Positions 1 through 8,533 of a DNA stretch of 64,000 bases are shown here, piece by piece. This DNA is from Flavobacterium frigoritolerans (GTDB lineage Bacteria; Bacteroidota; Bacteroidia; Flavobacteriales; Flavobacteriaceae), in the NCBI RefSeq assembly GCF_025847275.1, contig NZ_JAOZEV010000006.1, forward strand, positions 62,001 to 126,000, in the 5' to 3' direction. The notes below the pieces were generated by a model that was not told the DNA's origin, searched no databases, and worked only from the letters and a program-made list of their open reading frames with translations. The first letter of the stretch is position 1, and the number at the start of each line of letters is the position of its first letter. A program made the translations under genes and the position numbers.

Positions 1-467
1 TTCACTTGATGATTATTGATCCTGATCGATATATTAAAACTTTTGCTGACTTAGGTGCCAATATATTAAGTGTACATTATGAAGCTTGTACACATCTTCA
101 TAGAACTTTACAAGCTATAAAAGCAGAAGGCATGAAAGCAGGAGTAGCAATAAATCCACATACAAACATTGATTTGTTAGAAGATGTTATTAATGACATT
201 GATTTAGTTTGTATCATGAGTGTAAATCCTGGTTTTGGTGGACAATCATTTATTGAAAATACCTATGCCAAAGTAAAAAAGCTAAAAGATTTAATTACTA
301 GAAAAAATGCATCAACTATTATAGAAATTGATGGTGGTGTAACCAATAAAAATGCAAAACAATTAGTAGAAGCCGGAGCAGATGTTCTAGTAGCTGGAAG
401 TTATGTTTTTAAAGCAGAAAACCCAACAGCAACTATTGCCGATTTAAAAGCGCTGACTTCTTTTTAA
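1..467 (+). CDS. rpe: ribulose-phosphate 3-epimerase, 5' truncated by window edge
   Basis: This is the C-terminal two thirds of a ribulose-5-phosphate 3-epimerase, a cytoplasmic TIM-barrel enzyme of the pentose phosphate pathway that interconverts ribulose-5-P and xylulose-5-P. The reading frame is open to the window edge: a CAC codon at 3-5 precedes the TTG at 6, giving the family motif HLMI, so the true start lies outside. Visible signatures are the MSVNPGFGGQ phosphate-loop region, the catalytic Asp segment EIDGGVT, and the closing AGADVLVAGSYVF strand. About 155 residues of a usual 215-220 are present. The gene is followed within 30 bases by a strong hairpin terminator, so it is the end of its transcript. 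The family call is very secure. Confidence 0.96.
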   Translation, partial: HLMIIDPDRYIKTFADLGANILSVHYEACTHLHRTLQAIKAEGMKAGVAINPHTNIDLLEDVINDIDLVCIMSVNPGFGGQSFIENTYAKVKKLKDLITRKNASTIIEIDGGVTNKNAKQLVEAGADVLVAGSYVFKAENPTATIADLKALTSF

Positions 468-494
468 TTTTTCAGAAGCAAATAAAAATACAAT

Positions 495-523
495 AGCCGA
501 AGATAAATCTTCGGCTTTTTTTA
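495..523 (+). terminator. intrinsic terminator after rpe
   Basis: A perfect 10-bp stem (AGCCGAAGAT at 495-504, ATCTTCGGCT at 507-516) with an AA loop is followed by a T-run. It sits 27 bases after the rpe stop codon, the classic position and shape of a rho-independent terminator. Confidence 0.93.
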
Positions 524-738
524 TGTCCATTCTAAAACTTGAAACGTTTTACAATTTAGATTAACGTGTTGGGCAAATTCATAAATTTTTATTTAAATAT
601 TAAACAATCATTTATGACACTTTTTTATTTAATACACACAAGGAATGGTTTTTAGTATCACATCGAACTATTAAGTATTTTATCTTACCACGTAATATTT
701 GTTTTTTACCAAAACTTATTTTTTAAAAGAATTTTAAA

Positions 739-746
739 TATCTTTG
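739..746 (+). promoter_or_regulatory. Bacteroidota -7 element (TATCTTTG) for the XRE gene
   Basis: TATCTTTG matches the Bacteroidota sigma-A -7 consensus TAnnTTTG exactly. It ends only four bases before the ATG at 751, so transcription would begin at or next to the start codon. No good -33 TTTG lies at the usual distance. The spacing would give a leaderless message if this is the real promoter. Confidence 0.5.
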
Positions 747-750
747 AACT

Positions 751-1152
751 ATGGACACAGCAACAAAACCAAAACATATAGGCAGAAACATTAGCCGAAT
801 TAGAGAACTACGTGGCATGAAACAAGAAGCATTGGCTATAGCAATTGGAGTAAGCCAACAATCTGTATCTAATATTGAAGCAAGTGAAACTATTGATGAA
901 GAAAAACTACAAGCTATTGCAGTAGTTTTAGGGGTTTCTACAGAAGCAATTAGAAATTATAGTGATGAAGCTGTATTTAATATAATTTCTAATACTTATC
1001 ATAATACAAGTAGTGATAACTCTACATTGATTGCAAGTTCTGTGAATTATCAGCCAACTTTTAATACAGTAGATAAAATAATTGAATTGTACGAACGTTT
1101 AGTTCAGGCTGAAAAAGATAAAGTTGAGTATTTGGAAAAATTATTAAAATAA
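751..1152 (+). CDS. XRE-family helix-turn-helix regulator with C-terminal coiled coil
   Basis: This 133-residue cytoplasmic protein has an HTH_3/XRE DNA-binding domain at about residues 10-65, with the pattern IRELRGMKQEALAIAIGVSQ followed by the recognition helix SVSNIEAS. A variable linker rich in Ser, Thr and Asn leads to a short C-terminal helix of about 30 residues (IIELYERLVQAEKDKVEYLEKLL) that looks like a coiled coil for dimerisation. Proteins of this shape are common in Flavobacteriaceae and their targets are mostly unknown. The gene stands alone, with a terminator upstream and repeat-containing DNA downstream. The ATG at 751 is favoured by the -7 element directly before it. The role as a DNA-binding regulator is well supported. 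Its regulon is not. Confidence 0.85.
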   Translation: MDTATKPKHIGRNISRIRELRGMKQEALAIAIGVSQQSVSNIEASETIDEEKLQAIAVVLGVSTEAIRNYSDEAVFNIISNTYHNTSSDNSTLIASSVNYQPTFNTVDKIIELYERLVQAEKDKVEYLEKLLK

Positions 1153-1617
1153 AAATAACCTATAACTGGCACAGAAAGAATTTCCGCGCTATCATTCGCT
1201 AAAATTCGTATAATTACTTCGTCAGTTAGCTAAGGCTCCGAGGTACTAAGACACAAAGGTTTTCTCTGGATGCGCTAAAAACTCCTTTTATCCCGACAGC
1301 TATCTAGAATGGCTAAAATTTTTCTCTCGCAGATTTTAAAAAAATTTGAGCTGACGAGTACAGATTTATTTATGACTACTTTTTAAATTCAATCTGCGTA
1401 AAAAAAAGACTTTTAATCTATTATACCAAAAGATCTTTCGAATAATAACTACAATTTTGTTTCATGTTGTATGAATTATATTCTGACAAAATTTAACATT
1501 TTAAAATTAAGTTCTTAACTTAGCGTAAATTCCTATTTTTTTTTCAGAAATTATTAGATAATAATTTCCTCTGAATTCAATTTTCGATTCCTCATTAGCT
1601 AAATAAATTAAGACAAC
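1153..1617. other. 465-bp non-coding region with an intergenic repeat remnant
   Basis: I see no convincing gene here. The stretch 1331-1425 carries a CTCTCGCAGATT segment and, further on, an AATCTGCGT segment followed by AAAGACTTTTAATC. These match the modules of the repeat family also found at about 8534-8665, 14080-14195 and 16213-16297. The promoter of the serine hydrolase must lie in the last 100 bases, but no clear TAnnTTTG stands out. Confidence 0.6.
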
Positions 1618-2943
1618 ATGAAACAAACTTATTTTAATTCGAGTATTTTATTTACCTGTTTAGCATTTATAGTAGGCGACATTGCTAACGCTCAAGAAAA
1701 AACTAAATATCTAAATGCCGAACAAAGTGACCCAATCAAGATGGGCTGGATGGTTGGCTCTCCACCACCCGCAGACCGTATTCCTCGTTTTGATGATGGA
1801 AGTTTCTTTCAATTCCCTGCATTAAGATGGAGTGTAGCCCATATGCGTCAATTCATGCCAACAATAAATGTTTCTCGTGGTCTAGGTTCTTCAAGCCCAT
1901 TAGAAACAAATATCAAGAGTGATATTGATAAAATTAAATTCACCCCTTTAGGCGAAAAAAAATCAATTACTTGGGAAGAATCACTGCAAAAAGTTTACGC
2001 CGATGGGGTAATCATTATGCATCACGGGAAAATTGTATATGAAAAATATTTAGGCGCATTAACCGTTGATGGTCAACATGCAGCTATGTCGGTTACAAAA
2101 TCTTTTACTGGTACTCTTGGGATTTCATTAGTACAGGAAGGACTTATAGACCCTACCAAGCTTGTTTCTGAATACATACCTGAGCTTCAAAACTCAGCAT
2201 TTGGAGACGCAACAGTTAGACAAGTTATGGATATGACCACTGCTTTACAGTTCAGCGAGGACTATGCCGACCCTAATGCCGAAATATGGAAATTTTCAGC
2301 AGCTGGTAATCCGCTACCAAAACCTAAGAATTATGATGGACCGAAAACGTATTATGAATACCTTCCGACGGTAAAGAAAAAAGGAACTCATGGAGAGGCC
2401 TTCGGTTACAAGACAGTCAACTCTGATGTTTTAGGTTGGATTATTGCCAGAGTTACAGGAAAAACTATAGCCGAAGTCTTATCTGAAAAAATATGGAAAA
2501 AACTAGGTACTGATCAAGATGCTTATTATTCAGTAGATGCCATTGGAACTCCTTTTGCTGGTGGTGGTTATAATTTAGGATTAAGAGATATGGCACGTTT
2601 TGGTCAGTTAATTTTAAATAACGGAAAAGCGGGTGATGAACAAATTATTCCAAAATCAGCAATTGATGATATAAAAAAGGGGGGGGATAAAAAAGCATTT
2701 GCTAAAGCAAATTACACTCTTTTAAAAGGATGGAGCTATCGAAATATGTGGTGGATTACCAATAATGCCAATGGTGCTTTTTGCGCTCGTGGAGTACATG
2801 GACAGGTTATTTACATAGATCCAAAAGCAGATATGGTTATTGTACGTTTTGCATCAAATCCAGTAGCAAGTAATGCTGCAAATGATCCCTATTCGCTACC
2901 TGCCTATGAAGCTGTAGCAAAATATCTTATTAAAGCCAAATAA
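1618..2943 (+). CDS. secreted serine hydrolase, beta-lactamase/6-aminohexanoate-dimer hydrolase type
   Basis: This 441-residue protein belongs to the class C beta-lactamase/penicillin-binding-protein-like serine hydrolases (Beta-lactamase domain). A signal peptide covers about residues 1-25 (cleavage after IANA). The nucleophile motif SxxK is SVTK at 158-161, a Tyr-containing second motif is YKTVN at 264-268, and a late HGQ motif stands in for the KTG triad. The arrangement and the length resemble NylB-type 6-aminohexanoate-dimer hydrolases and esterases more than true AmpC enzymes, so the substrate is unknown. Inside the gene an eight-guanine run (2679-2686) follows six adenines. That is unusual in such AT-rich DNA and could cause slippage. 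The gene is monocistronic. Confidence 0.85.
   Translation: MKQTYFNSSILFTCLAFIVGDIANAQEKTKYLNAEQSDPIKMGWMVGSPPPADRIPRFDDGSFFQFPALRWSVAHMRQFMPTINVSRGLGSSSPLETNIKSDIDKIKFTPLGEKKSITWEESLQKVYADGVIIMHHGKIVYEKYLGALTVDGQHAAMSVTKSFTGTLGISLVQEGLIDPTKLVSEYIPELQNSAFGDATVRQVMDMTTALQFSEDYADPNAEIWKFSAAGNPLPKPKNYDGPKTYYEYLPTVKKKGTHGEAFGYKTVNSDVLGWIIARVTGKTIAEVLSEKIWKKLGTDQDAYYSVDAIGTPFAGGGYNLGLRDMARFGQLILNNGKAGDEQIIPKSAIDDIKKGGDKKAFAKANYTLLKGWSYRNMWWITNNANGAFCARGVHGQVIYIDPKADMVIVRFASNPVASNAANDPYSLPAYEAVAKYLIKAK
2679..2686 (+). repeat. G8 homopolymer inside the serine hydrolase gene
   Basis: Eight consecutive G residues preceded by six A residues encode Lys-Gly-Gly-Asp near residues 353-356. Gain or loss of one base would shift the frame and remove the last 85 or so residues. 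Other G-runs that I noticed in the window are six bases long. Confidence 0.9.
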
Positions 2944-2996
2944 GTACTAAAGCCTATTGCTTAAACGAAAACATTTAATACTTGATTTGCTGAAAA

Positions 2997-3136
2997 TTTA
3001 ACACATAGAAACATAGATTTAAAAACATAATTCAAGCTGTTTCTGGAAAACTATAATTTTTTCGCATAGCTTATGCGATTTATTTTAAGTGAAACGTCTT
3101 TTTTAGACTTTGTAGACTATGCCTCTATGTGTTAAA
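2997..3136. repeat. intergenic inverted-repeat element, copy A
   Basis: The element is bounded by TTTAACACATAGAAACATAG at the left and an 18/20 match to its reverse complement at 3117-3136. Internally it carries AAGTGAAACGTCTTTTTTAG at about 3087. Two more copies lie at 30982-31121 and 35804-35936, all in the same orientation with the AAGTGAAACG core near the right arm. Here it lies between two convergent genes. Confidence 0.85.
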
Positions 3137-3160
3137 AATCATACTCAATAAAGTTAATAT

Positions 3161-4105
3161 TTACTTTGTTTCTCTCTTACCCCAAAAAGGATTAGAATTA
3201 AGCCGCCATATATAAGCAATCTGGAAATTTCCAGAGGACAATCCTATGCTACTATTGTTATTATCTGAAAATGAAGAAAAAATAAGATTATTAACATAGG
3301 ATAACCCAAGTGACCATTTTTCTTTATTATATCCTATTGCCACTCTTGGAAAGAATGTGGGGTATATTTCGATCTTTTTCTTACCAAAATAATTTATTCT
3401 TTCAGTACCAAAGTTGGCTCCCATTGTTGCTGAACCACTGGCAAACCATTTTTCATTAATCGCCCAAGTATAAGCATAACCTCCGCTTACTCCAAACTGA
3501 AAATTGTGTAAAGAATTCTTAGTCTTGTGTACAAAAGAACTATCTGAATCTATTTTTGTGAAATAAACACCTCCTCCAAGTAAAAAACTTCCCGCGGATT
3601 TTAATTGTCTTTCATTTTGATTAAAAGCTGCCTTATAAGAGAATTTTTTATTATTAAAAACATACTGTCCAAATGCCCCATATTGCTGAATTTTTAAATC
3701 TGGGTACAACTGTATATTTTTATCATTATCATCAGCAGTATAAAATCCGCGATACTTTTGGACAAAAAGGTCAATTATAAACTTTCGTCCATAATTATGG
3801 ATTTGAAAATCCAATGCTTTAGTCTTTCCCTTTTCTTTATCTTTCATAAAATTCAAACCATATCCATAACTCAAATTAATTATAGTGTTATTTATAGACA
3901 CTCCAAAACCTAAATTCATAGGTGTATTTGGCATGAATTTTTTAATATCTCCGTCTATTTCCTGTTCCATCGAAATAAACTTCATAGATAGATATGTTCT
4001 TAGCGAAAGCTTATTCTCAAAAGGTTTAACATAAGTAGTATCAATTTGCGCATTGCAAAGATATGGAAGAGTAAAAATGAGTAAAAAATAAAAATATGCT
4101 TTCAT
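3161..4105 (-). CDS. DUF4421 family outer-membrane beta-barrel protein
   Basis: This 314-residue protein has an N-terminal signal peptide ending near CNAQ (residue about 20). The rest is a series of amphipathic strands with aromatic girdles, for example INLSYGYGLNF, GAFGQYVFNN and WSLGLSYVNNLIF, and it ends in a strand typical of outer-membrane barrels. The pattern fits the DUF4421 family, which is widespread in Bacteroidota and has no known function. It is convergent with the serine hydrolase and divergent from the two-component operon. The signal peptide supports the start at 4105. The localisation is inferred. The family call rests on resemblance and is moderately sure. Confidence 0.75.
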   Translation of the reverse strand: MKAYFYFLLIFTLPYLCNAQIDTTYVKPFENKLSLRTYLSMKFISMEQEIDGDIKKFMPNTPMNLGFGVSINNTIINLSYGYGLNFMKDKEKGKTKALDFQIHNYGRKFIIDLFVQKYRGFYTADDNDKNIQLYPDLKIQQYGAFGQYVFNNKKFSYKAAFNQNERQLKSAGSFLLGGGVYFTKIDSDSSFVHKTKNSLHNFQFGVSGGYAYTWAINEKWFASGSATMGANFGTERINYFGKKKIEIYPTFFPRVAIGYNKEKWSLGLSYVNNLIFSSFSDNNNSSIGLSSGNFQIAYIWRLNSNPFWGKRETK

Positions 4106-4264
4106 TATGCTATAAAACGGAAATTATTGGTCCTTATTATTCAAAAAAAAACAATAACAAGATTTCATCAAGTATCTAAAAAACCTAATACTTCTACAAA
4201 AGTATAAATCAATATTATTTAGGACTTACATTATCTCAAAAAAGAAAGTTAACAAATCTATTTA

Positions 4265-4280
4265 TTCCTAAATGTTTCCA
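4265..4280 (+). promoter_or_regulatory. candidate response-regulator box upstream of the two-component operon
   Basis: TTCCTAAATGTTTCCA contains a TTCC direct repeat with about one helical turn between copies, the layout bound by OmpR/PhoB-type regulators. The same 16 bases with one change occur at 6297-6312, in front of the PepSY-like genes. This suggests autoregulation plus control of those genes. Confidence 0.5.
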
Positions 4281-4310
4281 GAAATCGAGTTTTATTTTGA
4301 TTGGTATTCA

Positions 4311-4318
4311 TACTTTTG
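4311..4318 (+). promoter_or_regulatory. -7 element (TACTTTTG) of the two-component operon
   Basis: An exact match to the Bacteroidota -7 consensus TAnnTTTG lies 22 bases before the response-regulator ATG. The candidate regulator box ends 30 bases upstream of it. Confidence 0.6.
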
Positions 4319-4340
4319 AATTACATAAAACTGACAGGAC

Positions 4341-5012
4341 ATGAAAATTTTAATAATAGAAGATGAGGCCGGTTTACGTGAAGTGGTCCAACAATCACTT
4401 GAAAAAGAAAAATATATTGTAGAAACTGCACATGATTACATTTCTGGGCTAGACAAACTAGGCGCATATGATTATGATTGCATATTAATAGATATTATGC
4501 TTCCTAATGGAAATGGCTTAGACTTACTGAGAGAAATAAAAAATCAGAAAAAGCAAAGTGCCGTTATCATTATTTCGGCAAAAGACGCTGTAGATGATAA
4601 AGTAAAAGGATTGGATTTAGGCGCTGATGATTATTTAAGCAAGCCTTTTCATTTATCAGAACTACATGCCCGAATTAAATCGGCACTACGTAGAAACAAT
4701 CATAATGGAGACAATTTAATTGTTTGGAAAAACGTAACTCTTTGCCCTGAACAACGTACCGTAGTTATAGATAATAAAGAACTAATCTTAAACAGAAAAG
4801 AGTTTGATTTACTTTACTATTTTATAATAAACCCAAATCGATTGATTAATAAAACTGCAATAGCCGAATATGTTTGGGGCGACCATACGGATCAGGCAGA
4901 CAATTTAGACTTTGTGTATTCTCAAATTAAAAATTTACGAAAGAAACTAAAAGATAGTGATGCCGAAATTGATATTCAGGCAGTTTACGGAATTGGATAT
5001 AAAATGAATTAA
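4341..5012 (+). CDS. OmpR/PhoB-family response regulator
   Basis: This 223-residue protein has a receiver domain at about residues 1-118 with the acidic pocket EDE near residue 7, the phospho-acceptor Asp51 in DCILIDIMLP and the conserved Lys in YLSKPFH. A winged-helix Trans_reg_C domain covers about 125-222, ending with QAVYGIGYKMN. Its stop codon overlaps the kinase start codon by one base (TAATG), so the two are translationally coupled. The linked kinase and the two PepSY-like periplasmic proteins downstream suggest an envelope-sensing system. The signal is not known. Confidence 0.95.
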   Translation: MKILIIEDEAGLREVVQQSLEKEKYIVETAHDYISGLDKLGAYDYDCILIDIMLPNGNGLDLLREIKNQKKQSAVIIISAKDAVDDKVKGLDLGADDYLSKPFHLSELHARIKSALRRNNHNGDNLIVWKNVTLCPEQRTVVIDNKELILNRKEFDLLYYFIINPNRLINKTAIAEYVWGDHTDQADNLDFVYSQIKNLRKKLKDSDAEIDIQAVYGIGYKMN

Positions 5013-6283
5013 TGAAATTACAAAACTACACCATTCGCTATCTCGCACTTACGCTTCTTATTGTAATCCCTATTTGGGCTGGGATTTTTTATATGCTAAT
5101 TTTAGATGAGGTACATGATAATATCGATGATGATTTAAAGAATTCTAAAATCATTATTATCCGTCATGCTTTTGCCGACAAAAAACTATTAAATTCTCCA
5201 GAATTTGGAATCAATAAGTTTACGATAAAACCACTTCCAAAAGGTAATTATTCTCGAAAAGATAAATTTTCTACTTCTAAGGAATTCATGGAATATGATA
5301 ATGATAACGAACCTATCAGAACATTAAAAACTATTTTTAATGATGATAAGGGTAATCCTCATGAACTAATTATAAAAGCATCGATTGTTGAAGAAGATGA
5401 ATTATTAGAAGATTTACTGCTTGCTTTAATTGGTTTATATGTTATGCTCGTAATTAGTATATTGGCAGTTAATCATTTACTCTTAAAAAAAATATGGAAA
5501 TCGTTTCATATCATTTTAGAGAATCTTAAAGAAATTAAATTAGGAACTGGCAGCCGGTTAAAACCTGTAAATTCTTCTATTACGGAATTCAATATTCTAG
5601 CCAAAGAAGTGGAGAAAATGATTAATCGTAACGAAACAATTTATTCTAGTCAGAAACAATTTATAGAGAATGCTTCTCATGAACTACAAACACCACTTGC
5701 AATTAGTATAAACAAACTCGAATTGTTTGCAGAGAATAGTACTCTTTCTGATGAACAAATGATGGAAATAGGAAAGATAACTGATACATTAAATCGATTG
5801 ACAAGATTAAATAAATCTTTATTGATGTTATCCAAAATAGAGAATCAACAATTCTCGGAAGGAGAAAATGTTAACTTTAATGAGCTCATTTTATTACTAA
5901 TAGACGACTACACTGATTTAGCTGATTTCAAAAAAGTAAAAATAACAGTAGTCGAAAATGATTCATTGTATTTTATGATGAACAAAGGTTTGGCAATTGC
6001 GTTAATTAGCAATTTATTAAAAAATGCATTAATTCATAATCATCCAGATGGTTTTGTTAATTTCATAATAAACAAGAATGACATCATAATTTCAAACAGC
6101 GGAAACAATTCTCCTTTAAATTCTGAATTAATTTTCGGAAGATTCTATCGTCATACAACAACAAATGAATCTACTGGTTTAGGTTTATCTATTGTAAAAT
6201 CGATTATAAATAATTACTCGATTACTATCGAATATTTATTCACTGGAAATCATCAATTCAAAATTAATTTTCCAAAAAAGTAG
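5012..6283 (+). CDS. membrane sensor histidine kinase
   Basis: This 423-residue inner-membrane kinase has two transmembrane helices at about residues 9-30 and 133-155. They flank a roughly 100-residue periplasmic sensor region rich in charged residues. The HisKA motif FIENASHELQTPLA carries the phospho-accepting His223. The HATPase_c domain shows the N box (LLKNALIHN) and the G box (STGLGLSIVK). It overlaps the response regulator by one base and is followed after about 70 bases by a PepSY-like gene, so it is probably the partner of the upstream regulator. The sensor region has no recognisable fold by eye. Confidence 0.94.
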   Translation: MKLQNYTIRYLALTLLIVIPIWAGIFYMLILDEVHDNIDDDLKNSKIIIIRHAFADKKLLNSPEFGINKFTIKPLPKGNYSRKDKFSTSKEFMEYDNDNEPIRTLKTIFNDDKGNPHELIIKASIVEEDELLEDLLLALIGLYVMLVISILAVNHLLLKKIWKSFHIILENLKEIKLGTGSRLKPVNSSITEFNILAKEVEKMINRNETIYSSQKQFIENASHELQTPLAISINKLELFAENSTLSDEQMMEIGKITDTLNRLTRLNKSLLMLSKIENQQFSEGENVNFNELILLLIDDYTDLADFKKVKITVVENDSLYFMMNKGLAIALISNLLKNALIHNHPDGFVNFIINKNDIIISNSGNNSPLNSELIFGRFYRHTTTNESTGLGLSIVKSIINNYSITIEYLFTGNHQFKINFPKK

Positions 6284-6296
6284 TCTTTTATCTATT

Positions 6297-6312
6297 TTCC
6301 TAATTGTTTCCA
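6297..6312 (+). promoter_or_regulatory. candidate response-regulator box upstream of the PepSY-like genes
   Basis: TTCCTAATTGTTTCCA is 15/16 identical to the box at 4265-4280 and keeps the TTCC direct repeat. A near-consensus -7 element TACACTTG follows at about 6325-6332, 24 bases before the ATG at 6356. This makes the PepSY-like pair a probable target of the adjacent two-component system. Confidence 0.5.
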
Positions 6313-6355
6313 AATTCTGGTTATACACTTGTATTAGAATTAAAAATAAATAATT

Positions 6356-6799
6356 ATGAAAACTAAATTAAACTTGGCTATGTGCCTAATAGCAGGATTA
6401 GCGTTTGGACTTTCTGCAAATGCTCAAAAAACTGTAATTACTAAAGCCGCATTACCTGTAAATGCTCAAACTTTTTTAAAAACCCATTTTGCAGGACAAG
6501 AACCTACTTATATAGTTGAGGATAAAGAAATGTTCTCTAAAGATTACAAAGTTCAGTTTGCTACTAATCTAGAAGTTGAATTTGATGGAAAAGGAAATTG
6601 GGAAGAAGTAGATGGTAATCATCAGGCTATTCCTATAACTATAATTCCAAAAAAAATCGTATCTTACATAAATACCCATTTTGCTAATACAGCAATAACC
6701 AAAATTGACAAAGGTGCTTGGGGTTACGAAGTAAACTTAAGCAACGGTTTAGAGTTAGAATTTAACTCTAAAGGCAATTTTATAAGAATCGATAATTAA
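6356..6799 (+). CDS. periplasmic PepSY-like (BLIP-like) protein
   Basis: This 147-residue secreted protein has a signal peptide ending at about residue 23 (LSANAQ). Two tandem copies of a PepSY-like unit follow, each ending in a strand of the type LEVEFDGKGNWEEVDGN / LELEFNSKGNFIRIDN. This is the putative beta-lactamase-inhibitor-like PepSY-like family of Bacteroidota, whose function is unknown. It is one of two adjacent paralogues and has a candidate response-regulator box upstream. Induction by the two-component system is inferred from that box and from position. Confidence 0.82.
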   Translation: MKTKLNLAMCLIAGLAFGLSANAQKTVITKAALPVNAQTFLKTHFAGQEPTYIVEDKEMFSKDYKVQFATNLEVEFDGKGNWEEVDGNHQAIPITIIPKKIVSYINTHFANTAITKIDKGAWGYEVNLSNGLELEFNSKGNFIRIDN

Positions 6800-6825
6800 G
6801 AATCAATAATTTAATACTTTTAATC

Positions 6826-7293
6826 ATGAAAAAAATAATCTTATCCGGCTTTATTGCCTTAACGCTTTTATTTTCGGCAACATCTTGTAGTAGTGATGAT
6901 GATAATAATGATTATGAATCTATAATTAGCGCTAAGGATTTACCTCAACCGGCAACAACATTTGTTACCTCATATTTCCCTACTGCTACATATAAACTAA
7001 TAAAAAAACAAAACATTCCCGATTCTGATGGTTCTGTATATGATGTTTCACTGAGTAATAATTTCGAAATTGATTTTGATGTAAATGGAAATTGGGTTGA
7101 CATCGATGGAAATAACCAAGCAATTCCTGTTGAATTAATTCCTGAAAAAATCAATACTTATGTAAAGGAAAATTATCCTAGTCAATCAGTAACATCGATA
7201 GATAATGAAAAAACGCATATCGAAATAGAACTTTCTAATAATCTGGAACTTGTATTTGATCTTGAAGGAAATTTTATTCGAATAGATAAATAA
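6826..7293 (+). CDS. PepSY-like lipoprotein, paralogue of the preceding gene
   Basis: This 155-residue protein begins with a lipoprotein signal (lipobox around LLFSATSC, Cys at about residue 21) followed by an acidic linker. It repeats the same two PepSY-like units as its neighbour, including the endings FEIDFDVNGNWVDIDGN and LELVFDLEGNFIRIDK. Only 26 bases separate the two genes, so they share a transcript and arose by tandem duplication. The difference is anchoring: this copy is lipidated and the other looks soluble. A bidirectional-looking terminator follows. Confidence 0.83.
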   Translation: MKKIILSGFIALTLLFSATSCSSDDDNNDYESIISAKDLPQPATTFVTSYFPTATYKLIKKQNIPDSDGSVYDVSLSNNFEIDFDVNGNWVDIDGNNQAIPVELIPEKINTYVKENYPSQSVTSIDNEKTHIEIELSNNLELVFDLEGNFIRIDK

Positions 7294-7311
7294 GAATTTG
7301 ATTAAAAGTAA

Positions 7312-7347
7312 AATACCGTCTCTAATTATGAGGCGGTATTTTTTTTA
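7312..7347 (+). terminator. intrinsic terminator after the PepSY-like pair
   Basis: AATACCGTCTC at 7312-7322 pairs with GAGGCGGTATT at 7330-7340 through one G-U wobble and is followed by eight T residues. It lies between this transcript and the convergent namZ gene. Confidence 0.9.
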
Positions 7348-7353
7348 TTGTTT

Positions 7354-8496
7354 CTATTTATAAATCAAGTATTGCTTTCTCATTTTTTTGAAGGCTTGTA
7401 AACCTTCTTTCCAGCTATTTCTTATCTCTTTTTCTGAGATTCCTGCTTCAATTTGTTGCTGTAATTTTTCATTTCCTGCTCGTATTGAAAACTTTCTTTT
7501 GTCAAAAAACTTAGATTTATCCGATGTTGTTTGGTATGCCTTAATCAACCATTTGATTTCTAGTTTATCTATTTTAGGAATTGCCGATAAATCCTCTCCA
7601 TTACACTCTACTCCATTATATAGAGGGTCTTTATCCCCAAAATTAGGCTTGGGAGTAAATGCAAAATCGCTTTTTGGTAAATAGGGAGATCCATAAATCT
7701 GAAATTGTTTTTCGGTTCCACGTCCCATGCTCACGTTAGTTCCTTCAAAAAGACATAAGCTAACATATAAATTAATAGATTGGTCATTAGGCAAGTTTGG
7801 AGAAGGTCGTACAGGCAAACTATAACTCATACTTCTGTCATAATTCAAACACGGGATAACAGTCAACTCACATTGAATTCCATCTTTTAGCCATTTTTCT
7901 CCATTAATCATCTTGGCTTCTTCACCTAGAGTCATTCCGTGAAGCAAAGGAGTTCTGTGCATTCCTATTCCGCTTTGAAAAGCAATATCCAAAACAGGTC
8001 CATCTACAATACCTATATTTGGATTTGGGCGATCCATAACTATCAACGGAACATTATTCTCTGCACATGCTTCCATTATTCTGTGCATTGTAGAAACATA
8101 TGTATATAACCTTGTCCCTACATCTTGTAAATCAAATATCATGACATCAATTCCTTTCAATTGTTCAGAACTAGGTTTGTTATTTTTTCCATAAAGAGAA
8201 ACAATAGAGAGGCCTGTTTTTGTATCTACTTCATCTGACACATGCTCACCTGCATCGGCAGTACCTCTAAAACCATGTTCTGGTGCAAAAATGGTTTTTA
8301 TCTTTACCTTCTTTTCAACCAAAAAATCAACAAGATGGGTTTTCTTGTCAATAATACCTGTTTGATTGGTTACAATACCAACGGTCTTCCCTTTCAATAA
8401 AGGTAAATATTCCGTATAATTTTCTGCGCCTGTTTTTATTTTTTGCGCAAAAGAAACTGTTGTAATTAAAATACAAATCAATATTAGTTTTTTCAT
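7354..8496 (-). CDS. namZ: NamZ-like exo-beta-N-acetylmuramidase (DUF1343, GH171)
   Basis: This enzyme would release MurNAc from the non-reducing end of peptidoglycan fragments, the activity established for Bacillus subtilis NamZ. The DUF1343 hallmarks are present: IVTNQTG, FAPEHGFRG with the likely catalytic Glu73, the PSPNLPNDQSIN segment, and MGRGTEKQFQIYGSP. A signal peptide covers residues 1-18 (VSFAQ). I place the start at 8496, because the in-frame extension to 8550 adds 18 residues ahead of the signal peptide and reads into repeat DNA. At about 380 residues it is full length. It lies downstream of an AmiE-like gene in a minus-strand run of peptidoglycan genes, and a paralogue is at 28773. 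Secretion to the periplasm is inferred. Confidence 0.9.
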   Translation of the reverse strand: MKKLILICILITTVSFAQKIKTGAENYTEYLPLLKGKTVGIVTNQTGIIDKKTHLVDFLVEKKVKIKTIFAPEHGFRGTADAGEHVSDEVDTKTGLSIVSLYGKNNKPSSEQLKGIDVMIFDLQDVGTRLYTYVSTMHRIMEACAENNVPLIVMDRPNPNIGIVDGPVLDIAFQSGIGMHRTPLLHGMTLGEEAKMINGEKWLKDGIQCELTVIPCLNYDRSMSYSLPVRPSPNLPNDQSINLYVSLCLFEGTNVSMGRGTEKQFQIYGSPYLPKSDFAFTPKPNFGDKDPLYNGVECNGEDLSAIPKIDKLEIKWLIKAYQTTSDKSKFFDKRKFSIRAGNEKLQQQIEAGISEKEIRNSWKEGLQAFKKMRKQYLIYK

Positions 8497-8533
8497 AATT
8501 TTTATTTTTTCGCCATGGATTAAAAGTTTTTTT

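Noticed and set aside
1618..2943. Calling the first serine hydrolase a beta-lactamase or a part of the muropeptide locus
   Set aside because: Its motifs fit NylB-like hydrolases better, it lies 4.4 kb from the locus, and unrelated genes stand between.
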